A stretch of DNA of 64,000 nucleotides from WTFY01 sp011523795 (GTDB taxonomy: Bacteria > Pseudomonadota > Gammaproteobacteria > UBA4575): assembly GCA_965207475.1 (NCBI GenBank), contig OZ242278.1, forward strand, positions 992,001 through 1,056,000. Direction: 5' to 3'. The notes under the pieces are model-generated. The model had not been told where the DNA came from, searched no databases, and saw only the letters and a list, made by a program, of their open reading frames with translations. Position 1 is the first letter of the stretch; the number at the start of each line of letters is the position of its first letter. A program made the translations under genes and the position numbers. Below are positions 46,426 to 55,101 of the stretch, piece after piece.

Positions 46426-46818
46426 TCAGCGCTTCGAGTATTGCTCCTTCTTCCTGGCCTTGCGCAGTCCGATCTTCTTGCGCTCGACTTCACGCGCGTC
46501 TCGAGTAAGAAAACCGTTTTTGCGCAAAGGGCTGCGCAGGTCCTGATTGTAGGCCAGCAATGCACGTGCAATACCCAGTTGCACGGCGCCTGCCTGACCA
46601 TTCAATCCCCCGCCCTTGACTTTTACATCGATATCAAAGGAATCCGTCAATTCTGTAAGATCGAGAGGTTGACGGATAATCATGCACGAAGTTTCACGAC
46701 CGAAATACCTGTCAGCTTCGCGCATATTTACGGTGATCTTACCTGAACCCGGACGCAGGTAGACACGCGCAGTTGAACTCTTTCTTCTCCCTGTACCGTA
46801 GAACTGCTCTCGTTCCAT
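46426..46818 (-). CDS. rpsI: Small ribosomal subunit protein uS9
   Basis: 130 residues from the ATG at 46818, the same length as in E. coli. Seen: QFYGTGRRKSSTARVYLRPG at the N-terminus, GGGLNGQAGAVQLGIARAL, and the basic RKKIGLRKARKKEQYSKR tail whose end reaches the P-site tRNA. Lies 7 bp after rplM in the conserved rplM-rpsI operon. Confidence 0.97.
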   Translation of the reverse strand: MEREQFYGTGRRKSSTARVYLRPGSGKITVNMREADRYFGRETSCMIIRQPLDLTELTDSFDIDVKVKGGGLNGQAGAVQLGIARALLAYNQDLRSPLRKNGFLTRDAREVERKKIGLRKARKKEQYSKR

Positions 46819-46825
46819 GGTGTAC

Positions 46826-47254
46826 CTATAGTTCCAGCAGCTGGGGTTGCTGTGCCGCATGCTTGTGCTCAGACCCGGCATACACTTTCAGCTTTCGAAA
46901 CATCGCCCGCCCCAGCGGATTTTTTGGCAGCATTCCCTTGACCGCATTTTCAATTACGCGCTCAGGATGTTTTGCACGCATCTCTCTGAAACTCATGGAC
47001 TTGAGACCCCCTACATAACCTGTATAGCGGTGATACATCTTGCCTTCCGCCTTGCTGCCCGTCACGCGGACTTTCTCCGCATTGATGACAATGATGTAGT
47101 CGCCCGTATCCACATGAGGCGTATAGATTGGCTTGTGCTTGCCTTTCAGTCTCTTTGCTATTTCGCTCGCCATTCTGCCCAAGGCCTTGTCCGTAGCATC
47201 AACGAGGAACCAGTTTCGCTTTACGAGTGCAGGTTTCGCACTGACCGTCGCCAT
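46826..47254 (-). CDS. rplM: Large ribosomal subunit protein uL13
   Basis: 142 residues from the ATG at 47254, matching E. coli; an in-frame ATG nine bases earlier is less likely. Seen: WFLVDATDKALGRMAS, HVDTGDYIIVINAEKV, HRYTGYVGGLKS, and GMLPKNPLGRAMF. Transcribed with rpsI from the promoter at 47293-47321. Confidence 0.97.
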   Translation of the reverse strand: MATVSAKPALVKRNWFLVDATDKALGRMASEIAKRLKGKHKPIYTPHVDTGDYIIVINAEKVRVTGSKAEGKMYHRYTGYVGGLKSMSFREMRAKHPERVIENAVKGMLPKNPLGRAMFRKLKVYAGSEHKHAAQQPQLLEL

Positions 47255-47292
47255 CAAATACACCTGTGTATTACTTTTTGGAGGTGCGGCGG

Positions 47293-47321
47293 ATAGTACC
47301 GAACATCCTGTACGCTGACAA
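47293..47321 (-). promoter_or_regulatory. Sigma-70 promoter of rplM-rpsI
   Basis: On the minus strand, TTGTCA (47321-47316) and TACTAT (47298-47293) are separated by exactly 17 bp, about 39 bases before the rplM start. Both hexamers match the consensus in four to five of six positions. Confidence 0.7.
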
Positions 47322-47341
47322 GTTCATCGTTTTATTCAGGC

Positions 47342-47392
47342 AAAAAAAAGCGCAAACCTTTGCAGTTTGCGCTAAAACTACCAAAGAGGTAG
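47342..47392 (-). terminator. Two hairpins and T tract between the ferredoxin gene and rplM
   Basis: Reading on the minus strand, CTACC-N5-GGTAG (47392-47378) is followed by AGCGCAAAC paired with GTTTGCGCT (47373-47349) and then eight Ts (47349-47342). The second hairpin is a rho-independent terminator for the ferredoxin gene at 47519-47824. It lies just upstream of the rplM promoter and so insulates the two genes. Confidence 0.8.
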
Positions 47393-47518
47393 ATGGAGGA
47401 GCTTTAAATTCACTTCAAACAATAAGAATATGCGTATTTTCTAATATGTTTATATTATTGTCAACTGGCTAAGTGATAAATTCTAGCATACACCCCTATA
47501 TGGATATGCAAAAAGAAA

Positions 47519-47824
47519 TCAGATTTTCAGTCGTTCCACGATTTCGCCTGCAATCAGGTGCCTGTCAATGATTTCGTCCAGATCGTTTTCATCTCGATAT
47601 GTGTACCATACGGCGTCCGGATAGACGACCGCAACAGGTCCTTCATCGCATCGGTCCAGACAACCCGCCTGATTGACACGCACGCCGCCCTGCCCGGCGA
47701 TACCAAGTTCCTTGCTCCTGTTTTTGGCATAGGCTCGCAACTCGGCAGCGCCATGGTCCTGACAGCAGTTGCGATCCTCACGCTGATTCACGCACATGAA
47801 CAGGTGTCGTTTATAAAAAGCCAT
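47519..47824 (-). CDS. [2Fe-2S] thioredoxin-like ferredoxin family protein
   Basis: 101 residues. Cysteines occur in the pattern CVNQREDRNCC near residue 11 and GCLDRCDEGP near residue 54, as in thioredoxin-fold ferredoxins related to the NuoE C-terminal domain. The sequence AVVYPDAVWYTYRDENDLDEII is typical of the family. Such small proteins carry electrons in unknown pathways. Terminator follows at 47342-47392. Confidence 0.88.
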   Translation of the reverse strand: MAFYKRHLFMCVNQREDRNCCQDHGAAELRAYAKNRSKELGIAGQGGVRVNQAGCLDRCDEGPVAVVYPDAVWYTYRDENDLDEIIDRHLIAGEIVERLKI

Positions 47825-48236
47825 CTCTTACACCAGCTTATAATTCAAAAGCAGTCATCAGATTTTACTTCCATACTTTTGGTTGACGTAGGTCAAGCAC
47901 GTTCGGGCTTGTGTTTGCCTTAAAGGATCGTACAAGAATTTCCGGGAATGGCAACCGTACAGAATTTTCAGGTCAACATGGAAGGCCGTAGAATTTTGTA
48001 CTGAATACGCACTAGACAGGGAACAAGTCTCAGGCACTTGCCGGCCGGTGCTTGCACTTCCAGGCATGTCCACCGGCTAGTCCGCACAATTCCACGCATA
48101 GACCAGCCGTTCACTTTGCATGCTATAAAAACCGCACAGGGCATGTATACTGATACGGGTACAGCGGTAGCAGACAACCCCAAGACCAAACTTTCCGAAA
48201 CCTTCCTACTGGTTCGTCGAGACCTGAGGGCAACCG
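47825..48236. other. Gene-free 412-bp region between the ferredoxin gene and glcF
   Basis: Divergent control region for the ferredoxin gene (minus) and glcF (plus). It contains the FNR-like palindrome at 47883-47896 and a GC-rich inverted repeat, GCCGGTG (48044-48050) with CACCGGC (48071-48077). A TATACT (48146-48151) could be a -10 box for glcF but no -35 is seen at the right distance. Short open frames on both strands look spurious. Confidence 0.6.
47883..47896. promoter_or_regulatory. FNR/Anr/Dnr-like palindrome
   Basis: TTGAC-GTAG-GTCAA is a perfect dyad with the FNR spacing of four (FNR consensus TTGAT-N4-ATCAA). It lies 59 bp upstream of the ferredoxin gene start, a typical activating distance. 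No -10 box is clear between it and the gene, so the site is tentative. Confidence 0.35.
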
Positions 48237-49496
48237 ATGCAGCTACTTGGTTTCAGCACACAAGATATTATTGCCGCAACAGATGAATGCGTCATGTGCG
48301 GGCTCTGCCTGTCTCACTGTCCGACTTATTCGGCTGCAAAGAATGAGGCCGAATCGCCCCGTGGGCGCATTGCAATGGTTAGGGCGATACATGAAGATAG
48401 ACTGCAACCCAGCCAGACCCTGCTGAATCATCTGGACCAGTGCCTGGGCTGCATGAACTGTGCCGAGGCCTGTCCGGTCCAGATAGATTACGAAAGAATC
48501 CTGGATTCAGGCCGTCTCATCACAAATGCCAAGCACACTTTCCTGTACAGGCTGAAGCAGTCCCTATTACGGGCCACACTCAGCAGGGTCCATGTCCGGA
48601 TGATGGCAAAATTCTTGTTACGCATGTATCGCGGCATGAAAGCGGATTCCTTGTTCATGAAGCTGGCCACAAGATTCCCTTATGCATTGCGTCTGCCACT
48701 CTTGATACCCGGCCTGCATGAGCCAAGTTTCACTCGAAACCCTTTCGCATCAGAAATGCAAAACCTGCGGGTAGCACTGGCACCTTCGTGTGCCAGTGAT
48801 TTGTTTTCTGATCCATGTATTTCCTCTGCTGAACTCGTCTTGCAGGCATTAGGCTGTGAAACAGTACGTCTTCCTCAAAATCTCTGTTGCGGTGCCCTGC
48901 ACCAACACAGTGGTGATCTGCGCACAGCGGGCCGGCTTATCCGGAATTTCTGCAATGCATACGGAAGTCAGGATTTTGATGCAGTGGCCTCGCTCGCAAC
49001 AGGGTGTGCAGCACATATCAGTCGGTACCCGGCATTGCTCAACGAGCCCTGCACGACCTGGATGTCCCGTCATCACGTGGAGGTTTGTGTATTGATTGCA
49101 AGACTCCAGACGCAACACAAACCGAAATTCAGACCCCTGCCGGAAACGGTGTTTGTACATAGACCATGTACTCAAAAACGGGTCAACAACGATCCCGGCC
49201 TGACTGAGAAGCTCTTGAGTCCAATTCCTGGAATCCGGTTTGAAAAATTCCTAGATGATGCAATGTGCTGCGGAGCTGGAGGCATGAATGTATTCACCCA
49301 GGCCAAACTGGCAGACCAACTGATTCAGGGTAAGATTGCTGAACTGAAATCCAGCCAGGCTGGCTACCTGGTAACTTCCAACATTGGTTGCGCACTGCAC
49401 TTCCAGGCACAACTGTCCAGGTCCAAGTCTGCGATCAAGGTCTGCCATCCTGTTCAGTTGCTGGCCCAACAGTTGTTATACTCTGGGCATGCGTGA
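48237..49496 (+). CDS. glcF: GlcF-like Fe-S oxidoreductase subunit (glycolate/lactate oxidase type)
   Basis: 419 residues. The N-terminus has two [4Fe-4S] motifs, CVMCGLCLSHCP and CLGCMNCAEACP; the C-terminal part has two cysteine-rich CCG domains (NLCCGALHQHSGD; AMCCGAGGMN). This layout is that of GlcF, the Fe-S subunit passing electrons from a flavin subunit to quinone. No GlcD or GlcE is adjacent. GAGGG lies 6 bases before the ATG. The 3' end overlaps coq7 by 8 bases. LutA- or GlpC-like roles are alternatives. Confidence 0.85.
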   Translation: MQLLGFSTQDIIAATDECVMCGLCLSHCPTYSAAKNEAESPRGRIAMVRAIHEDRLQPSQTLLNHLDQCLGCMNCAEACPVQIDYERILDSGRLITNAKHTFLYRLKQSLLRATLSRVHVRMMAKFLLRMYRGMKADSLFMKLATRFPYALRLPLLIPGLHEPSFTRNPFASEMQNLRVALAPSCASDLFSDPCISSAELVLQALGCETVRLPQNLCCGALHQHSGDLRTAGRLIRNFCNAYGSQDFDAVASLATGCAAHISRYPALLNEPCTTWMSRHHVEVCVLIARLQTQHKPKFRPLPETVFVHRPCTQKRVNNDPGLTEKLLSPIPGIRFEKFLDDAMCCGAGGMNVFTQAKLADQLIQGKIAELKSSQAGYLVTSNIGCALHFQAQLSRSKSAIKVCHPVQLLAQQLLYSGHA

Positions 49497-50118
49497 CTAC
49501 AGTGCACTGGACCATTTCCTGTCCCATTCCGAACGTGGAATCCGGGCCATGTTTGCATTATTCAGCATAGGCACAGAAACCAAGCCGCAAACGGAAGACA
49601 ACCTATCAATTGACGGCAAAATCAAATCTGCCAGATTGATGCGCGTGAACCATGCCGGGGAAGTTGCTGCACAGGGTCTCTATCATGGCCAAGCCCTGAC
49701 TGCCCGGAGCAATACCGTCAGACAGCAGATGAAACACTGTGCCCTTGAAGAACAGGCCCATCTGGACTGGTGTGAAAAACGCCTGACCGAACTGGCAGAT
49801 CACCCGAGCACCCTGACTCCGGCATGGTACCTGGGTTCCTATGCCATTGGCGCTGTGGTCGGGATTCTTGGTGACAAATGGAGTCTGGGCTTTATCTCTG
49901 AAACGGAAAGGCAGGTAGTGGAGCATCTGGATCAGCACTTGTCACGCTTGCCACCTCATGATGAAAAGAGCCGTCAAATCCTGCTCAGGATGCGGGAAGA
50001 TGAGGCCAGACATGATAAGAGTGCCCAGGATGCAGGCGCCATCCAGCTGCCTGGGCCAGCACGGCATGCCATGAGCACAGTATCCAAGATCATGACCACC
50101 ACAGCATACTGGATCTGA
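49489..50118 (+). CDS. coq7: Demethoxyubiquinone hydroxylase Coq7
   Basis: Di-iron enzyme hydroxylating demethoxyubiquinol in ubiquinone synthesis, replacing UbiF. 209 residues from the ATG at 49489; a longer frame to 49384 overlaps glcF and is unlikely. Seen: RVNHAGEVAAQGLY, EEQAHLDWCEKRL and EDEARHDKSA carrying the Glu and His ligands of the two ExxH repeats. Presence of Coq7 implies the UbiI/UbiH genes at 37383-39805 cover the other ring positions. Its stop abuts the convergent speD stop with no gap. Confidence 0.93.
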   Translation: MRDYSALDHFLSHSERGIRAMFALFSIGTETKPQTEDNLSIDGKIKSARLMRVNHAGEVAAQGLYHGQALTARSNTVRQQMKHCALEEQAHLDWCEKRLTELADHPSTLTPAWYLGSYAIGAVVGILGDKWSLGFISETERQVVEHLDQHLSRLPPHDEKSRQILLRMREDEARHDKSAQDAGAIQLPGPARHAMSTVSKIMTTTAYWI

Positions 50119-50934
50119 TCATCCGGGAGTGCTAATGCCGTAGAAAATCTCGTTCATCTCCTTCCTGAGCTGCTGTTCTATCGCCTGCAGTCCGGTTGCC
50201 CCAAGTGCATGCGCCTCATTCCCGAACAGGTAGTTCTCCAGCCTGAAATCAAGCAGCTTCATTCTGGTATGGAATATGTTCTCCTGCTCCACGTTCATAT
50301 CTGTGATTTGGTACAGGCGTCTCGTCGTGTCTGACAGGAAATCCTGTATGGATGCAATTTCATGGTCAATGTAATGTTTTTGTCCAAAAGTATCCCGGGT
50401 AAATCCACGTACGCGATAATCCAGAATGATGATATCCTCGTCGAAACTGTCTATCAGGAAATTCAGCGCCTCAAGCGGCGAGACCTGCCCACAGGTCGAG
50501 ACATCAATATCGACCCGAAACGTGCTGATACCGTGATCCGGATGACTTTCAGGGTAGGTATGCGCCGTGACATGGCTTTTATCAAGGTGCAGTACTGCAG
50601 ACGGCTTTATGCCTGCATGCTGGTCCTTCGCAGCCCCCATGTGAACCATGATTTCCTGTGGCGCAGACTTTTCAGCCATCAAGCAGGCTACACTCGAACC
50701 TCGTGGTTCATAGTCGTGTGCAGAGATACTCAGGACATTGGCACCTATGATATCGACGACCTCACTAAGCACACGTTGCAGGCGTTCTGAATTGTAGACT
50801 TCGTCAATGTAGTGCAGATATTCTCGCCGGTGCGCCTGAGTATGCGCATAACAGATATCGTAAAAATTGAAACTCAGGGTTTTGGTCAGATTGTTAAACC
50901 CATGCAACTTGATTTTTGGCTGATTGATGCCCAT
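50119..50934 (-). CDS. speD: S-adenosylmethionine decarboxylase proenzyme (SpeD)
   Basis: Makes decarboxylated SAM for spermidine synthesis. 271 residues, the long E. coli-type form. Self-cleaves before the Ser of LDKSHVTAHTYPESHPD to form the pyruvoyl group. Also seen: FRVDIDVSTCGQVSPLEALN with the catalytic Cys, DYRVRGFTRD, and QENIFHTRM. speE is not adjacent. Confidence 0.95.
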   Translation of the reverse strand: MGINQPKIKLHGFNNLTKTLSFNFYDICYAHTQAHRREYLHYIDEVYNSERLQRVLSEVVDIIGANVLSISAHDYEPRGSSVACLMAEKSAPQEIMVHMGAAKDQHAGIKPSAVLHLDKSHVTAHTYPESHPDHGISTFRVDIDVSTCGQVSPLEALNFLIDSFDEDIIILDYRVRGFTRDTFGQKHYIDHEIASIQDFLSDTTRRLYQITDMNVEQENIFHTRMKLLDFRLENYLFGNEAHALGATGLQAIEQQLRKEMNEIFYGISTPG

Positions 50935-50954
50935 TTACATAGTTGACAAAGGGG

Positions 50955-51386
50955 CTAGGACGTGGCCCGCACTTCTGTCTGCACCTCATAGTCATACGTG
51001 ATTTCCACCCTGTCACGCAACATCATGATGACTGAACAATATTTTTCAACAGACAGTTCCACTGCACGCTTGACCCTTGAAGGATCCAGACCTGCTCCTG
51101 CAAGAATGAAATGCAGGTGTATCTTGGTAAACACTGCCGGCACAGTATCCGCTCGCTGTGCATCCAGCTTTACCTCGCAATGCGCAACAGCCTGCCTGGC
51201 CTTGGTAAGGGTGTTCACTATATCAAAAGCACTGCAGCCACCAAGTCCTACAAGTACCATTTCCATGGGTCTTGCAGCCAGATTGCGACCACCATGATCC
51301 GGTGGACCATCCATGACAACTGAGTGCCCGCTTCCCGTTTCGGCCACAAAACTCATGTGATCAGTCCATCGTACACGCACTTTCAT
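50955..51386 (-). CDS. OsmC family peroxiredoxin-like protein
   Basis: 143 residues from the ATG at 51386, preceded by a G-rich ribosome site; the frame runs on to 51482. The two reactive cysteines sit in LVGLGGCSAFDIV and VEKYCSVIMML, the OsmC/Ohr pattern. The overall match is to the YhfA-like branch, whose substrate is unknown. Lies 20 bp before speD. Confidence 0.88.
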   Translation of the reverse strand: MKVRVRWTDHMSFVAETGSGHSVVMDGPPDHGGRNLAARPMEMVLVGLGGCSAFDIVNTLTKARQAVAHCEVKLDAQRADTVPAVFTKIHLHFILAGAGLDPSRVKRAVELSVEKYCSVIMMLRDRVEITYDYEVQTEVRATS

Positions 51387-51527
51387 GGTTAACCCCCCTG
51401 AAATCTCCCTGCATGATTCGTTTGATCGTATGCCAGGGCTGCAGTGTCCATGCAGTACTGGCAAGACAGACCACAGGCTCAAAATTACAGGCCGACAATC
51501 TCCTCCTACCTACAAAAGGCATACGTC

Positions 51528-52070
51528 CTAATGATTCATGATTTGCTGGAACAGGCTTGCGTATGATTGCTTCACCTTTTCACCGAACAGGGGATCTTCA
51601 ACACGTGCCAGATCATGATCTATCTCCTGCCAGTCTGTTGGACTGAGGCTTGAATTCAGGACCGGATAAACATGCGCCTCTTCCTCATCCATGTGCTTTC
51701 TCTGAACGGAAATATACTCCTCCAGCATTTCACAAAGTTCCTCCCTGTCCTGGGGTAAGCCTGCCTGTGCATTCTGCAATGTCTCAAGCAGTCTCTCTGT
51801 AAGTGCGGGCATTCCTTCATGTTCATGAAGAAGTCCCTCTATGCTTTTGTGCTGTTGCCCATAGTTTTCCATAAAATACCTGAATACTATATCCTCGAGA
51901 GGATGATGAACAAAGTCAGGGTATTCCTTCATATACCTGACTGCATCGTACATAGCGGCGAGATCAGAAAGCTTACATTCCTCCAGCAGGTGCTGTTGAT
52001 GCTCCAGGAACCTCAGGAGTTCACTGAAATTGATATGATCGCTGTGCAGTTTTTCAAGTATGGGTTTCAT
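51528..52070 (-). CDS. Hemerythrin-like HHE-domain protein
   Basis: 180 residues of four-helix-bundle type. Iron ligands are visible as HSDH near residue 9, FVHHPLED near 54, LLHEHEG near 81, and HMDEEEAHVYP near 126. Such proteins bind oxygen, nitric oxide or iron. Neighbours are OsmC-like and alcohol dehydrogenase genes, each with its own spacing. Confidence 0.9.
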   Translation of the reverse strand: MKPILEKLHSDHINFSELLRFLEHQQHLLEECKLSDLAAMYDAVRYMKEYPDFVHHPLEDIVFRYFMENYGQQHKSIEGLLHEHEGMPALTERLLETLQNAQAGLPQDREELCEMLEEYISVQRKHMDEEEAHVYPVLNSSLSPTDWQEIDHDLARVEDPLFGEKVKQSYASLFQQIMNH

Positions 52071-52158
52071 AACACCTGTTTATAGCCAGCCTGTAAGCAT
52101 GGCACTATGGTACCTTGATGCATACAGGGCTGAACAGCTGTTTTCAACACCATCCAAC

Positions 52159-53157
52159 TCAATCCCGAACCCTCAGCACAGCTGCACCCTTCAGCTTTCC
52201 ATGACGCAAATCCTCCAACGCGCGGTTAGCTTCTTCAAGCTGATACAGGTGGACATGAGTCTGAACTGGGAATTTCCTGACTTTGGAAAAAAACTCCATG
52301 CCATCCTGCCGGGTCAGATTTGCAACCGAACTGATATGCCGTTCGCCCCACAGGCTGGCATAGGGGAAAGACGGAATATCACTCATATGGATGCCACCAC
52401 AAATCACAGCACCACCCTTGCGAACGCTTTTCAGCGCCAAGGGAACCAGGTGTCCCGCCGGTGCAAATATGATTGCGCAATCCAGAGCAACAGCAGGTAT
52501 CTGGTCTGAATCACCCGCCCAGGTCGCACCAAGCCGATATGCAAACTGCTGTGCAGCCTGGTCACCCGGCCGAGTAAATGCAAAAAACTGCCCTCCGCGG
52601 TAGACGATGATCTGGGCAAGGATATGTGCTGCAGCACCAAACCCGAACAGACCGATTTTTTTATTATTCCGGCATAGTGAATCCGCAATCTTCAAACACC
52701 TGTAACCAATCAGACCCGCGCACAACAGCGGTGCCAGCTCCTCGGGATTACTTTCACTGTGTACCGGAATGCAATACCTGTAATCTGCAACCGTGTATTC
52801 ACAGTACCCGCCATCAAGCAGGTAGCCGGTAAACCTTGCATGCTCACACAGGTTCTCTGCATCGGCCCGGCAATACACACAGTCACCGCAAGTCCACCCC
52901 AGCCATGGAATACCCACCCGCATGCCTGGCTCGAGCGATGCATCGGCTCCAGCTTTAACAATTTCTCCCACGACCTCGTGACCCGGTATAATCGGTACAG
53001 GTATATCCGGCAACTCCCCGTCAACAAGGTGCAAGTCTGTCCTGCAGACCCCGCAGGCTTCTACCCTCACCAGTACTTCTGTATTTCCCGGCTTGGGAAC
53101 CGGCAATTCAACCGGTACCAGTGGGCTGCGCACGGCATTCAAGATCATTGCTCGCAT
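52159..53157 (-). CDS. Zinc-dependent alcohol dehydrogenase, MDR family
   Basis: 332 residues. Catalytic zinc ligands in CGVCRTDLHLVDG and GHEVVGEI; structural zinc cysteines in CGDCVYCRADAENLC. The nucleotide fold begins GLFGFGAAAHI near residue 170. It matches the family named alcohol dehydrogenase, zinc-binding type 2 (TIGR02822). Substrate unknown; in a methylotroph it need not be methanol. Confidence 0.9.
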   Translation of the reverse strand: MRAMILNAVRSPLVPVELPVPKPGNTEVLVRVEACGVCRTDLHLVDGELPDIPVPIIPGHEVVGEIVKAGADASLEPGMRVGIPWLGWTCGDCVYCRADAENLCEHARFTGYLLDGGYCEYTVADYRYCIPVHSESNPEELAPLLCAGLIGYRCLKIADSLCRNNKKIGLFGFGAAAHILAQIIVYRGGQFFAFTRPGDQAAQQFAYRLGATWAGDSDQIPAVALDCAIIFAPAGHLVPLALKSVRKGGAVICGGIHMSDIPSFPYASLWGERHISSVANLTRQDGMEFFSKVRKFPVQTHVHLYQLEEANRALEDLRHGKLKGAAVLRVRD

Positions 53158-53254
53158 TGCTATCCGAATCCAGGTTCAAGCCCATAATGCATCATGCATC
53201 CCTCTGCGGGTAACCTCGATGTGTTTTCCACAGCCAGCACGCCACACCGACACA

Positions 53255-54073
53255 TCAAGACTGGCTTGACTGGAAAAATAGCTCATTCAGGCGAGTGCCC
53301 GGCTCTTCAGCTACCATGAAGGCCTCACCCACAAGAAAAGAATTGACTCCCTTTCCTGTCATCCGGGCAATATCTTCCCTGGTATGAATTCCACTCTCAG
53401 TGACCACATGGCAGGTATTCGGAATCCGCGGCAATAGCTCCAGAGTGGTATCTAGAGTAGTATCAAATGTCTGCAGGTTACGGTTGTTGATGCCAAGCAA
53501 GGTTGGTTGCAACTCCAGTGCACGCCCAAGTTCTTCAGTGTTGTGTACTTCCAGCAGTACATCCAGGTGCAACTCCCTGGCAAGAGCATACAGTTCTGCC
53601 ATCTGTCCGTCTTTTAAAGCAGCGACAATCAGCAGCATGCAATCCGCATTGACTGCACGCGTCTCGTAGACCTGGTAAGGATCAATAATAAAATCCTTGC
53701 GCAAGATGGGCAGATAGCAGGACTTTCGGCACAATTCCAGAATCGCACAGGAGCCTTTGAAATAGTGGCTGTCGGTCAGGATTGACAAACAAGTGGCGCC
53801 ATTCATCTGGTAGCTTGCTGCGATCTGCATGGGGTTGAAATTTTCACGAAGGATGCCCCGGCTTGGTGAAGCACGCTTGATTTCCGCGATCACCCCGGGA
53901 CGGCTGGCCTGCCGGGCATTACGCAAGGCTGACTCGAAACCTCTGGGCGCCGAGGCCTCCTGTGCCCACTCCCGTAATGTCTCCTCAGGCACGCGCTGCT
54001 TGCGTTCAACCAGTTCACGTGTTTTATGCTCGATGATCTCGGCAAGAATCCCTGGCTGCCCGGACATGCTCAA
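53255..54073 (-). CDS. trpC: Indole-3-glycerol-phosphate synthase (TrpC)
   Basis: Closes the indole ring in tryptophan synthesis. 272 residues, TIM barrel. Seen: VIAEIKRASPSRG with the catalytic Lys, LPILRKDFIIDPYQ, LLGINNRNLQTF, and VTESGIHTREDI. It overlaps trpD by 4 bases and is last in the trpEGDC run; trpF, trpB and trpA are not in the window. Confidence 0.96.
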   Translation of the reverse strand: MSMSGQPGILAEIIEHKTRELVERKQRVPEETLREWAQEASAPRGFESALRNARQASRPGVIAEIKRASPSRGILRENFNPMQIAASYQMNGATCLSILTDSHYFKGSCAILELCRKSCYLPILRKDFIIDPYQVYETRAVNADCMLLIVAALKDGQMAELYALARELHLDVLLEVHNTEELGRALELQPTLLGINNRNLQTFDTTLDTTLELLPRIPNTCHVVTESGIHTREDIARMTGKGVNSFLVGEAFMVAEEPGTRLNELFFQSSQS

Positions 54074-55101
54074 ATATCCCTGGTGAATTCGATATACTGC
54101 TTGAACTTGTTCTGGGCCTCACCGCTCGCAATCGTCACCGCTGCAAGCTCAACTCCTTCAGCAATAGTTGCAACCTGATTACAGGCGTACAGTGCGGCAC
54201 CGGCATTGAGTTTTACGATATCGGACGCGGGATTTGCCTTGTGGCTGAAAGCCGCATGAACCATTGCCAGGCTCTGCTGTACATCCTGTATCACAAGTTC
54301 ATCAAGACTGCATGGTTCGATGCCGAATTGACGGGGGGAAACCCGGTAGGTGGAAATACTTCCTTCATTTAATTCTGCGACTCTCGTATCATTCGTGGTG
54401 CTGATTTCATCCAAGCCGTCGTCTGCATGTACAACCAGTGCATGCCGGCTTCCGAGTAACCGAAGTACCTCTGCAATCGGCTCGACCCAGGTCCCGGAGA
54501 ACACGCCGAGAACCTGGTGTGTTGCACCTGCTGGATTTGTAAGCGGGCCCAGCAAGTTGAACATCGTGCGCACCCCCAGCTCCCTGCGTACACCTGCAGC
54601 ATGCTTCATGGCACTGTGGTGCATCGGTGCGAACAGGAAGCCTATACCGACCTCTTCAATACATCGTGCAACCTGATCGGGTGTCAATTCAAGCTTCGCA
54701 CCGGCGGCTTCCAGAACATCTGCACTGCCACATGTTCCCGATACAGAACGGTTTCCATGCTTGGCTACAGCACAGCCTGCGGCAGCCACTACAAATGCAG
54801 AGGCTGTTGAAATGTTGAAAGTTCCCTTCGCATCCCCACCTGTACCGCAGGTGTCGACCAAGCGCTCCACGGGTACTTCGACCCGTGTTGAAAAATCGCG
54901 CATCACGGAAGCGGCAGTGGCGAGTTCCAACGCCGTCTCGCCCTTCATGCGCAGGGCCACCAGTAATCCGGCGGTCTGTGCTGGACTCGCACGGCCTGAC
55001 ATGATCTCCTGCATAACAGCAGTCATCGGTCCCCGGCCAAGGTCATTACCCTCAACTACGGCCTGCATGATCTGACGAAATCCTGCTTCCTGTTCGCTCA
55101 T
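54070..55101 (-). CDS. trpD: Anthranilate phosphoribosyltransferase (TrpD)
   Basis: Attaches phosphoribose to anthranilate. 343 residues. Seen: DTCGTGGDAKGTFNIST, KHGNRSVSGTCGSADVLEA, and FLFAPMHHSAM. Overlaps trpG by 4 bases and trpC by 4 bases, so the three are translationally coupled. Confidence 0.96.
   Translation of the reverse strand: MSEQEAGFRQIMQAVVEGNDLGRGPMTAVMQEIMSGRASPAQTAGLLVALRMKGETALELATAASVMRDFSTRVEVPVERLVDTCGTGGDAKGTFNISTASAFVVAAAGCAVAKHGNRSVSGTCGSADVLEAAGAKLELTPDQVARCIEEVGIGFLFAPMHHSAMKHAAGVRRELGVRTMFNLLGPLTNPAGATHQVLGVFSGTWVEPIAEVLRLLGSRHALVVHADDGLDEISTTNDTRVAELNEGSISTYRVSPRQFGIEPCSLDELVIQDVQQSLAMVHAAFSHKANPASDIVKLNAGAALYACNQVATIAEGVELAAVTIASGEAQNKFKQYIEFTRDI

Noticed and set aside
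51819..52509. Short plus-strand frames across the hemerythrin and alcohol dehydrogenase genes
   Set aside because: They overlap genes with clear ligand motifs and lack start signals.
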